A stretch of 64,000 bases of DNA from JAJEFO01 sp022819605. GTDB taxonomy: Bacteria; Pseudomonadota; Alphaproteobacteria; Rhodobacterales; Rhodobacteraceae. The position numbers and the translations under genes are program-made. Below the pieces are notes generated by a model. It was given only the letters and a program-made list of their open reading frames with translations. It was not told the DNA's origin and made no database searches. Positions 35,163-45,600 of this stretch are shown here, in pieces. The DNA is taken from the NCBI GenBank assembly GCA_965221545.1, contig OZ244901.1:2914001-2978000 (forward strand). The letters run 5' to 3'. Within the stretch, counting starts at the first letter, position 1. Each line of letters opens with the position of its first letter.

Positions 35163-36905
35163 ATGCCAAACGCTCTGCTGGTCTACCCTGAACACCCTCC
35201 GACGTACTGGGGCGCTGACTACGCGCTGGAAATTTCGGGAGTCAAGGCAACCCATCCTCCTCTTGGGTTGCTAACAGTCGCCGCGATGTTTCCTGCGAGC
35301 TACGAGCTTCGCGTGGTCGACATGAACGTGAGCGCCTTGCTTGACACGGATCTCGAGTGGGCGGATCTTGTGTTTACGTCCACGATGATAACGCAACATG
35401 TGTCGCTGCGCACGGTCGTGGAGCGCTGCAACCGCGCGGGCGTTTCAGTTGTTGCCGGAGGGCCGCATCCGACCACGTTTCACGAGGAGATCACGGGGGT
35501 GGATCACTTCGTGCTGGACGAGGTCGAGGATTCATTTGCCGAATTCCTTCGGGATCTGGAAACCGGTGCGGCCCAAAGAGTGTATCGGGAAAGGCGAAAG
35601 CCGGATGTAACCCGGACACCGGTCCCGCGCTTCGACCTCATCGAAATCAAGAACTACGCCACGATGAGCGTGCAATTCTCTCGGGGATGTCCGTTCGACT
35701 GCGAGTTCTGCGACATTATCAAGCTCTACGGCCGCGTGCCTCGCACGAAGCCGCCGGAACAGGTTGTGGCGGAATTTGATTCACTTTACCGCCTCGGTTG
35801 GCGAGGCCCGGTTTTTCTGGTTGACGACAACTTCATCGGCAACAAGCGAGATGCCTTGAAGCTGCTTCCTGTGTTGGCCGAGTGGCAAAAGGCAAGGGGG
35901 TACCCGTTCACCCTGACCACCGAGGCGAGTGCAAACCTTGCGCTGATGGACAAAATGATGGACGCCATGATCGAGGCCGGCTTTGACTCCGTGTTTGTCG
36001 GGATCGAAACCCCCAACCCCAATGCCTTGATCAAGACCAAGAAACAGCAAAACACGGACAAAACCCAGAAGGACTTCCTTTACAACGCCGTCCGAAAAAT
36101 CCAGCGGCATGGCATGCAGGTCCAGGGCGGGTTCATACTAGGGCTGGATGGTGATGATGTGGGCGTGTTCGATGCCCAGATCGAGTTCATCCAGGAAACA
36201 GGTATTCCTGTGGCTCCCATCTATTTGTTGACCGTGTTGAAGGGCACGGACTTGTACGCGCGCATGAAATCGGAGGGCCGGCTTCTTGAGACGCCGCTCG
36301 GAACCAATGCTATGCTTCTCAACTTCAAGACAGAGTTGGAATACAGCACATTGATCGACGGATATAAGCGAGTGATCGCCACACTCTACGATCCGACCCT
36401 GGAAAACTATTTCAGCCGCTGCTTGACCCTGTTCAAGCACCTGAGACACGTCCGCCATCTTCGAAAGCCGAAGAGCAGGACCGAGATCGAAATGGCCTTC
36501 ATGAGCGTTCGCCGCCGTCTCTCCGCCGAGCAGCTGCCGGCCTATTCAAAGTTCATCGGCAAGGTCTCCAAGGACTATCCCCGCATGCTTCTCGACGCGA
36601 TCTACCTGGCAGCCATGGGCTTTCACTTCGAAAAGATCACCCGTCAACAAATCGCGATCCACGACTTCCTTAGCTTCCTGAGAATTGAACTGGAAATGAT
36701 TCAGGAAGCGACTTCGATTCACGATTCGGGGGCGGCAATCAGAAGCTTGAGCGAAGCGTCTCTTGATCGTGCCCAATCGCGCTATCACTCCATGTCCGGT
36801 GAATTTCGATACCAGGTAGATGGGTTGGACGATGCGTTGCAGTCTTTTCGATCTGCAGTCAATGCCCGGACAGACGACTTGGCTGATGCCGCGACGTTAC
36901 AATAG
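35163..36905 (+). CDS. B12-binding radical SAM protein (DUF4070 type)
   Basis: 580 aa. An N-terminal cobalamin-binding domain (about residues 1-140; LVYPEHPPTYWG, then PPLGLLTVAAMFP) is followed by a radical SAM core with the iron-sulfur cluster cysteines C176, C180 and C183 in GCPFDCEFCD. The C-terminal DUF4070-type region (about 385-560) follows. This layout is shared with the hopanoid C-2 methylase HpnP and related enzymes acting on unactivated carbons. ATG at 35163 has AAAGG upstream; an in-frame ATG at 35136 lacks one. It converges on the PKS operon, so a tailoring role (methylation or another radical step) is possible but unproven; a hopanoid role is the alternative, although no hopanoid gene lies in this window. 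Confidence 0.85.
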   Translation: MPNALLVYPEHPPTYWGADYALEISGVKATHPPLGLLTVAAMFPASYELRVVDMNVSALLDTDLEWADLVFTSTMITQHVSLRTVVERCNRAGVSVVAGGPHPTTFHEEITGVDHFVLDEVEDSFAEFLRDLETGAAQRVYRERRKPDVTRTPVPRFDLIEIKNYATMSVQFSRGCPFDCEFCDIIKLYGRVPRTKPPEQVVAEFDSLYRLGWRGPVFLVDDNFIGNKRDALKLLPVLAEWQKARGYPFTLTTEASANLALMDKMMDAMIEAGFDSVFVGIETPNPNALIKTKKQQNTDKTQKDFLYNAVRKIQRHGMQVQGGFILGLDGDDVGVFDAQIEFIQETGIPVAPIYLLTVLKGTDLYARMKSEGRLLETPLGTNAMLLNFKTELEYSTLIDGYKRVIATLYDPTLENYFSRCLTLFKHLRHVRHLRKPKSRTEIEMAFMSVRRRLSAEQLPAYSKFIGKVSKDYPRMLLDAIYLAAMGFHFEKITRQQIAIHDFLSFLRIELEMIQEATSIHDSGAAIRSLSEASLDRAQSRYHSMSGEFRYQVDGLDDALQSFRSAVNARTDDLADAATLQ

Positions 36906-37051
36906 GCGTCTTCGAAACCAAGCCAATCCGGCAAATGTGTGGATGATCATGTTGCCGACCCCAACCGCCGTTGCGGTAGGCCAAGGTGCAGTTTCGATCT
37001 GCAGCAAACGCCCCCTGGTCACCTTTATGCATCGCCATTCCGCTTGACTGT

Positions 37052-39547
37052 TTACAGGAACCCGCGCGAGGACGCGAAATCCCGGTAAGGTTCGAACGCC
37101 TCGTTTACGGTTTTCTGCGTGAGACCATAGTCCTCCAGCATGTACTCGTGCCCTGGCTCCAGTCGGCGTTGCTCCTCCTGAAGCGTGAGCCAATTCTGCA
37201 TTTCGTCGACGGCCATCGGCTCAAGTGGCCAATCGAACCGCGCGTAGATGTCACGGACCACTGCCATCGGGTCATCGACGAGATCGGCATAGCGGACGTC
37301 AACCCAACGGTCATCGAGGCTGGGTCGAGACGCCCGAAACCGCATCGCATTGTTCAGCATGCCGCTCATGAACGCCAACTGCTCGGGCCCGGTCTCGTGC
37401 GGCGGCCTCTGCTCTGCGGAAAAGCCTCGTATCCGCTCCACTATGCTGTTCCACGAGCCCATGACCTCGACGGGATCGCGATGTGTCTGGATGAAGACGG
37501 CATCCGGGTAGGTTTCCACCAGCGCCTCCAATTCCTTGAGGTGGAAGGGCATCTTCAACAGCCAGTGCCGCTGCCCTCGCAGCTCGCGCTTGCGCCGCTG
37601 CCAGGTGTAGTGCTGCATGACGCGCTGGTGATGGGCGTAAGCATTGCGTGATTCGGCCTCGGCCAGCCAACGGCCGTAGTTCGGTACGTGGTAAGCGGCA
37701 GAGAAAATCCACGTCGAAAATGTAAGCCAGAGGATCCATAGGTCTTCCTCGGGCTCGTCGATATCGGTGCGGTGGAGCCCGGCGAGCGCACCAACAACAT
37801 TTGTCGCGCCCAACAGTTGCTCCGCATAGGCCCGGCGGGGATCCTCGGCCGTGCCTGCCACGGTGGAATACTCGCCATTGGGCAGCACTGGCTCCGTCAA
37901 CTCATAGCGCCTTAATGCCCAGAAGCGGCTGTCGCGCGACAACAGGCGATGCAAGAAAGTTGTGCCGGTTCGGTTGATGCCGACGATGAAGATCGGCTGC
38001 CTGATCTGCTCCCGTTCGATTTCTGGGTGCCGGTGCCGTTCGCGGGCGAGCGCGGCGTTGTTGCGGAGTGCGCGCGTCAGGCCGTAGGCGACGTGGCTAA
38101 GCCGTGTTTCTTGCAGTCGGGCCTCTGGCGACTTCAGCGCGTCCACGAGGTGCTTGAGACCGGCGAGCATCCACTCGGGATAGGTTGCTTCGAAGGGGAC
38201 GCCCATGCGCTCGGCGTACGTCTCGGCCCGTCCCACAAGGCCGTCGAAATCGAGGCGGCCCTGCGGAACCGGATAGGGCCAGCCCTCCCGATTGCGCCTG
38301 ATCCAGGCGTAGGAGCGTGCGTGGCGGATGAGCAACGCGGGCCACCTGATCGGGTCCGGACAATCCTCCCAGATGGCGCGATCGCTGATCGGAATCCTGC
38401 GGCCGAACTTCTCCTCGCTGAACCAGTAGGGCGCAAAGTGATCGAGCAGCGCCCACTGCCCGTGCAGCGGGGAACTTTCGCCGAGAGCCTGACAGGAGCG
38501 CCTGAAGGATTCGTAAGGCACCGATTGCCAGTAGAACCCGAATTCAGTCACTTCGACTTCGTCGTACGGCGGTTGCGGGTCGCAACAGTGGTAGACGGTG
38601 AAACGTCGGTCCGGATTCAGCGAGATCGCAGCGCATATCTCGCAGACTGTATCGGCAGGTTCAGCATTCCGTTGAAAGGAAAAGCCCGTCGGCGTCATTT
38701 CCACCTGTGCCGCTGCGGCGATCAGACGGGCTGGAAAGTTGTTCGATTGCGTAAATCCCGAACTGGCAAGCGACATCTGCGGAAGGCGGAAAATTGCGGT
38801 CGGCGTGCCGGCAGCCTTCGCGAACAGCACGCCTTGCTCGGCAACGAGCTTGCTCCAGGGATAGCCAATGGCACCGAGCGGAAACGTCTTCTTCATCTTG
38901 ACGAGATCGGGGGGCATCTGATCGTCTATGCGGCCATGGCTGTACTCCCTCGAAAAGTCGCAAAAGTACTCGGGAAAAATTGCCATGGTCGAAAAGAAAA
39001 ACAGATGTTTGAGTCGAGTCCGAATGCAGAAGTCGAGCACGGGGCGCATCCCGAGCGCATTCGTGTCGCGAATATCGGCATAGGAAAGGACGAGGCGGGT
39101 GCTCGCGGCCAGGTGATAGACCGCGTCGATCCTCTCGCAGAGCCCGCCGAACGCGGGCTCGCTCAGACCGAAACGCTCACGCGTGAAGTCGCCCGCCACC
39201 ACGCGCAGTCGATCTTCGGAGATTTCCTCGCGAATCTCCGCTTGCTCCAGGGCATCCCGCAATCGCGCGGCTCCGTGCGCGGCGCTCTCTGACCGGATCA
39301 GGCAATGCACAATCAACCGATCGTTCCGGCGCAGCAACTCGCGCAACAGGAAGCGCCCGACGAATCCTGTCGCTCCGGTCAGCAAGACCTCGCGAATGCC
39401 GGTTGCCGCAACGGCCTCGGCCGGCGTTTCGCGCGCAAGCGAAGCATGAACGACACGTCGCAACTCGTCCACGTCCCTTTGGCATTGCGGCGGCAATCGA
39501 CCGACGAGCGGCGGCACTAACTGGTCAGCAGATTGTGCTTCGTTCAT
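37052..39547 (-). CDS. Thioester reductase-sulfotransferase fusion
   Basis: 831 aa, two domains. Residues ~50-400 are a thioester-reductase-like Rossmann domain: LLTGATGFVGRFLLREL (from residue 55), HLAAST, and the catalytic Y229-x3-K233 in GYPWSKLVAEQ. Such domains release carrier-bound acyl chains as aldehydes or alcohols using NAD(P)H. Residues ~515-831 are a PAPS-dependent sulfotransferase: IFIVGINRTGTTFLHRLL is the 5'-phosphosulfate loop, and QTHRDPVEVMGSW the 3'-phosphate contact. It follows the PKS gene by 62 bases on the same strand, so it probably reduces and sulfates the PKS product. The expected product type is a sulfated alcohol. I know of no characterised protein with this exact fusion. 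Confidence 0.85.
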   Translation of the reverse strand: MNEAQSADQLVPPLVGRLPPQCQRDVDELRRVVHASLARETPAEAVAATGIREVLLTGATGFVGRFLLRELLRRNDRLIVHCLIRSESAAHGAARLRDALEQAEIREEISEDRLRVVAGDFTRERFGLSEPAFGGLCERIDAVYHLAASTRLVLSYADIRDTNALGMRPVLDFCIRTRLKHLFFFSTMAIFPEYFCDFSREYSHGRIDDQMPPDLVKMKKTFPLGAIGYPWSKLVAEQGVLFAKAAGTPTAIFRLPQMSLASSGFTQSNNFPARLIAAAAQVEMTPTGFSFQRNAEPADTVCEICAAISLNPDRRFTVYHCCDPQPPYDEVEVTEFGFYWQSVPYESFRRSCQALGESSPLHGQWALLDHFAPYWFSEEKFGRRIPISDRAIWEDCPDPIRWPALLIRHARSYAWIRRNREGWPYPVPQGRLDFDGLVGRAETYAERMGVPFEATYPEWMLAGLKHLVDALKSPEARLQETRLSHVAYGLTRALRNNAALARERHRHPEIEREQIRQPIFIVGINRTGTTFLHRLLSRDSRFWALRRYELTEPVLPNGEYSTVAGTAEDPRRAYAEQLLGATNVVGALAGLHRTDIDEPEEDLWILWLTFSTWIFSAAYHVPNYGRWLAEAESRNAYAHHQRVMQHYTWQRRKRELRGQRHWLLKMPFHLKELEALVETYPDAVFIQTHRDPVEVMGSWNSIVERIRGFSAEQRPPHETGPEQLAFMSGMLNNAMRFRASRPSLDDRWVDVRYADLVDDPMAVVRDIYARFDWPLEPMAVDEMQNWLTLQEEQRRLEPGHEYMLEDYGLTQKTVNEAFEPYRDFASSRGFL

Positions 39548-39609
39548 GCAGTCATGCCTTGCTGTTCACGGCGAGGATGCAAACTCCGACGTCCTTTCGC
39601 GAATCCACG

Positions 39610-42600
39610 CTACTGGCCACGCAATTCTGTCACGGCGCGCTCTCCGGAATGGGTCGCAGGTGGGAAGTGGTCTTCAGGCGGACTGGCAAACACCGAGGGC
39701 TTGCGGCGAATGCGACGTTGCGCCATGAGGGGTGCATCGCCTGCCGGGTCGCTATCGTTCTCGCTCCCTGTGTCCTCCTCCGTAGTCCTGCCAAACACAA
39801 TGGCGTGCGCCAGCGACTGGCAAGAGGCCGTGGTCATGAGTTCCAGTGCGCTCGCCTGGAAATTGAACTCGCTTTGAATGAACGCTCCCAACTCGGCGAC
39901 CGAGATTGAATTCAGGCCAAAACTGGAGAGCGGTTCTTCCAGGCCGCCCTCATCGTGGCCGCAAAGCTCGGCGACTTTTGCGGCGATCTGCGCCATGACT
40001 GTTTCGACCGTCAGCCGCTCGTCGGAGCCCACTTCAAAGGCATCCTGATTGCTTATGAGACGTCCGGTGCGCATGTAGTCGTCGGAATTGACGCCCCAAA
40101 GCTGGCGCTTGAACAGTGCGGTGATCAGGTGGTCGCATTCGCCCATAGTGCGGAGTGCGTAGTCGAGGTTGGCGATGGCGAAGTGGCTGCTCACGGGTGG
40201 CATTCCGGCGGCCTTCATCAGGCGCAGAATGCCGAGATTGCGTGCCGCCATGCCGGCATCGGAGACTGCAGCCAGACAATAGGTGAGCGCCGGCAATCCC
40301 TGGCGGCGGCGCCAGACTGCGAGGCCATCAAGGTACGCGTTGGCGGCGCTGTAATTGATCTGGCCTGGATTGCCGATGATGGACGATGTGGACGACACCA
40401 TGACGAAATGGTCAAGTGCGAGACCGGCTGTGGCGCGGTGGAGGTTTAGGGCGCCGCGTGCCTTGGGCGCGAACACCTTGGTGATCGACTCCGGCGAGAG
40501 ATCCGCCAACAGCCGGTCGTCCAAAGTGCCAGCGAGATGGAACACGCCCTTGAGCGGCCGCCTCACGTTGTCGACGCAACGGCGTACATCCGCCTCCTGA
40601 GCGACATCACCAGGAACGATGTCGATGTCGACCCCTTCCCCGATGTCGGCAAGAGTCGTGGACTGGCGCAGCCAGGACTCGCTACGGCGGCGTTCGGGGT
40701 CGCGGTCCAGGAGAGTGAGGTGGCGGGCGCCAGCCGTCACGAGGTACGGCAAGATCCGCTGACCGAATCCGCCAAGACCGCCGGTCACCAGATAAGTTCC
40801 ATCCGGGTCCAGAAGCGGGCGGCGATCGTCGATCGGGAAATCCGGCGCTGCTGGCGCAGACGGTGCCTTCAGGACCAGTTTTCCTTGGTGTTGACCGGAT
40901 GTCATCAGCCGGAGCGCCCTTTCGTAGTCGCCGTAAGGGAAGACGGTAACCGGCAACGGGGGCACCACGCCGCGGTCGAGGAGGTCGAGACAGGTCTCCG
41001 AAAGTTCGCGCGAAAGGAGTGGATCGTCGACCATAAGGCGGTCGAGGTCGAGTGCCGCGAAACGCAGGTTCTTGCGGAAGACTCGGAGACCGAGGGCGCT
41101 GTCGGCATAGATGTCAACCTTGCCGATCTCGCAATGCCAGCCGCCCGCCCGCAAGGATTCGAGGCACAGCGGAACGTGACGGCCTGCGAGCGAGTTCAGC
41201 ACGACATCGACGCCCTGACCGCCGGTGGCCGTCATAAGCCCATCGTACCACTCTTCGGTGTGTGAATCGAAGACTGCCCGCACTCCCAACTCGAGCAGCC
41301 GTTCGCGCTTGCTCTCGTTGCCGGCAGTGGCGTAGATCTCCGCACCCACGTTGCCGGCGAGCGCGATAGCCGCTTGACCGATGCCACCCATGGCCGAGTG
41401 AATGAGGACGCGTTGCCCTTTGCGCAACCGGGCCAAGTGGATCAGGGCGTAGTAGGCAGTGACGTAGACTGAGAGCGATGACGCGGCCTCCTCCATGCTA
41501 AGGCCGCCAGGCTTGGGAAAAACTCGGTGCTGATCGACCACTGCGCGATTGCTGATGCACCCACCATCTACAAAGATCACCTCATCGCCGGGTTCGAGCC
41601 CAGTCACCGCAATGCCGGTACGGCGTACCACGCCACTCGCCTCCATGCCCAACTCGTGGCCGAACGCAGATCGCTCATAGGCCAATGCAGGCAGCAGCCC
41701 CAAGGTCACCATGACATCGCGGAAGTTGAGCGCCGCAGCGGCGACTTCGATCTCTACATGGTGAGGACCCAAAGGGGGCAGATCGTACGTTTTCATTCGC
41801 AAGCCGCTGATCTGCCCGGCGTTTTCCAAGAACAGCCGATAGGGCGGGTTCTCGTCGACGGGCACACGCGGGTATTCATCACGATTGCTCACGACGCGCG
41901 GCACCCACAGCCGCCCCTCGCGTACGGCCAGCTCGCGTTCACGCACGTCGTGGCACGCGAGCCATGTCAAGGTGTCAAGGTCGTCTTCAACGCCCAAGTC
42001 CACCAGGCGGAATTCGAGCTTGGCCTCTTCGGCGACCTCCATCGCCATGCTGCGCACCGCCCCCCAAAGGGGGCTCCCGCGTGCATCTTCTGTGTCTAGC
42101 GCCGCTGTTTGGGTCACAACGGTGACACGGCATCGGCAACTGGCATGTTCGATCCTGTAGGGAACTAGCGACTGAATCAGGGCGACGAATTGCAAGGTCG
42201 CCCTCTCGCCTGTCGGATCCTCCGGGTCCTTGCCGCAGAAGAAGTCGATTGCTTGCACGTCCGTAGCGTCCGGACACTCCTCTGGCTCAAAGGGGACGCC
42301 CGAAGCCAGGGAATCGGAGGGGATGGCATGAACCCCCGGGTCGTTGAGCAGGGACGCCCACGCACCCGCCATGCTGGCGGAATCTCCCATCACCCAGCGC
42401 GGGCCCGGCAGCGTTGTCTCTTCGGGCTCGGCGCAGGACAGCAAGGGTGCCTGCAGCAGCGTTGCCTGCCGGCCGACCCGAAGCGCGGTCCAGTCCGCGC
42501 CAGGCTCAACGGTTGCGCCGTCTTTGTGGGAAACGAGCGCCAAACCGCCGGCGACCGCCGCCTTCCGCCAAAAGCGCCAATCGTTCTCCGTGAACGCATC

Positions 42601-45600
42601 CAGATCCTGATAGAGAAACAGGACATCCGCTGCATTCAAGCGCAGAAGGCCCTTTTCGAGCGCGGCCTCCTGCCGCCCGGAAGGATCGAGACATTCGAAA
42701 CGCAGCGCGGCGTCATTGCCGTGGAAGGCGTCATAATTTGCGCGCGCTCCCTGTTCATCGTCGGCGACGAGCCAGAATTCGCAATGCGCATCCTCGCGCG
42801 AGAGACGCTCGACGCACTTCTGAAGCGCGGTCTGTTCTGGCGCCCTGGAACCCGCGAACTCCAACGCTAGGCAGGCACGCGAATCGCCGCCAGTCGTGCC
42901 CGCACGTTCGAGGGCAGCAAGCAGGGCAGATGGCTCAATCTCCCCTTCGGGCAACTGGTCCAAGATTGCGGTGCCGTCGGAGACGTGCTTGGGCTGCCAA
43001 ACGATGCAATGTTTGCTGTGCGGCTGGTCGACTCGCCGAGGATAGGAGATGAAGGAAACGTATTTTCCGATATGGAGGGTGAGTGCTCCGGTAGCTTCAT
43101 CGTAGAAGTTCAACCTGCCGGAAACCCACTCGCCGTTCGGAACGTCATATTGACCCTTGTCGTCAACTTCATACCGCTTGCCGCCAGGATAAGTCAGTTG
43201 GCACACGAGGCGCGGCGCCGACGCCGCGCCCAGGAACGTGACATTCTCCGCGCGCAGAGGAATGGCAAATCGATCGGCGCCGAGCATCAGGTCGTAGAGA
43301 AACGACTGCAACCCTCCGTCGAGGAGGGGCGGAAAAGAGACGTATCCCTCCTCTCTTCCGGCCTCCCACAGCGCTTCGTCGACCTCGACATCGAGTAGCA
43401 GTCGACCGGTCTCCCGTTCGCGCCTGAGTCTCCGAATGTTTCGGAAGTGGGGGCCGTACTGGTACGTATCTCCAAGAACCACTTCAAAGCGCTCGTAGAT
43501 CTCGTCGTCGGCAGCGTAGCGAAGCGCTTCGTATAGGGAAGAGTCGATGTCAGCGAGCGTTTCTGGTGCATCCATTTCTGGCCGAGCGTCAATGATGCGC
43601 ACCCTTCCGCGGCAATGCAGCTCGCTCTGCGGATCAATTTCATAAGGCAACGTCGAAATCCGGAAAGTGTATTCGCCGGTTGCGTTGGGGACCGGATACA
43701 GGGCCGTCTGCAGCCTGACGGGTGCTTTCCTCGGGATAGGGCATGGTTGCAGGAACTCAAGCACGTCAAAGTGAACCGGGACGCCTCCAAGAGCTTCCAG
43801 TATCAGTTCGATATAGCCAGCGGCTGGCATGATCGACGCGTGATGAACGCGATGCTCCGCCAGCCACGGGAAAGCACTTTCGGACAGTCGCGCTTCGAAC
43901 AGGAGATGGTCGCTGGGAATCCGGTGGCCGACCAACGGTCCGTGCGCGTAATCGCCCTGTTGCAGGAAGAACTCGTCGTCAAGCCTATTGTCGACGGTCC
44001 TTTCCTCGTCCCTAGGATGCCCGGGTAGCAGTTGAACAATGGGCTCGGGTCGCGGATACTGGGCGGCAAAATCCAAAGACACGCCGGTCCTGAAGAGGGC
44101 GCCCAAGGCTTCGAGAAAGCCGACGCACGCATCCTGGTCTCGCATGAGCGTCGGAATTGAGACAGGCGGCGGCGACATGTCTTCCACGCATTGCGCGACG
44201 AGGGGTTGCAATGCCGAATGCGGTGCCAGTTCCAGCACCACATCGGGCCGGTAATCGCGCTTGATCGTCTCCATCGCTTCAGCGAAACGGACGCGCTGGC
44301 GAATGTTCGACCACCAGTAGGCACGATCCAGTCGCCCCGTTTCGGCACCTGTCACCGACGAGACAAAGGGGACATCGATGTTGAAAGACACGTCGTCAAG
44401 GAAAGTGAATGCCTCCGACGCATCATCCATGATCAAATCCATGGAGCTGGAATGAAAGGCGATGTTTCCTGGGATTAACCCGCTTTGAAGGTTGCGCCGG
44501 TCCAGTTCCTCGATGATTGGCCTCAGGTTGCCTGCGCGACCGCAGATGACCGTGTTGGCCGGCGCGTTCTCGCATGCGATTTCCACCTGCGCGGTCCGTT
44601 CACCATCAAGACGGAACGGAACGTCTAAGGCATCCAGCAATTCCTCGACACCCGGTCGATCGAGGCCGATCGCCAGCATGCGGCCGGATTCCGCGACGCG
44701 CTGCTGAAGGGTGGCGCGATGGAAGACCAGACGTGTCGATTCGGCGAGCGAGAGAGCGCCCGATGCATAGGCCGCAGCCACTTCGCCCGAGCTGTGGCCC
44801 AGCACGCAGTCCGGATAGACACCCCAGGTCTTGAATGTCTCCACCAATGCGCACTGGATGGCGAAAATAGCGGGCTGGGCCAGTTCGCATTCGTCGAGCG
44901 CCGCCTGAGGAGAATCGAAACAGGCCTCGCGCAAGGAAGTCGCGCAATGGGTGCGCCACTCCTCTTCGATGGCATCGATTGTACGGCGGAACACCGGATG
45001 TGCCCTGTAGAGTTCACGCCCGCAGCCAGCCCACTGCGTCCCCTGTCCGGCGAACACCATCAACAACCGCGGCTCACCCTCACCCGCGGTCCCGATCGGA
45101 ACACGTTCCGCCGCGAACGCTTCCAGCGCGTCGGCGAGCTCTCCGCGACTGCGAACGGCGAAGGCAGTGCGCGCCGCAAAGTGGGTGCGGCGTCTGCTGA
45201 GATTGCCGGCAACTGTGTAGAGGTCCTGCGGTTGCGCGTCGAGCATCTCCCGCAGGCGATCGGCGCTCTCCGCGAGCGCATCGGGCGTGCGCGCCGAGAG
45301 AGGAATCACATAACCGGCGTCGGGCGCTAAAGGCACCGACCAGATTCTAGGCCGCGCCGGCCGGTACTCGCTCACCACGCAATGGCCATTGGCCCCACCG
45401 AAACCAAATGAATTGATTCCCACGACGACTGGATGCTTGGGAAAGGGTTCGCATTCCGTCTGGACCCGCATGGGGCAATGGTCGAAGTCAATCTCCGGAT
45501 TCGGCAACTGATAGTTCTTTGAAACCGGTGCGAATGTACGTCGCTGCATCATCAGGACGACCTTGAGCAGCGCGCAGTGAAAGGCAGCAGCTTCCATATG

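Noticed and set aside
40537..45330. Long plus-strand frames opposite the PKS gene
   Set aside because: Shadows of a GC-rich coding strand; no recognisable protein features.
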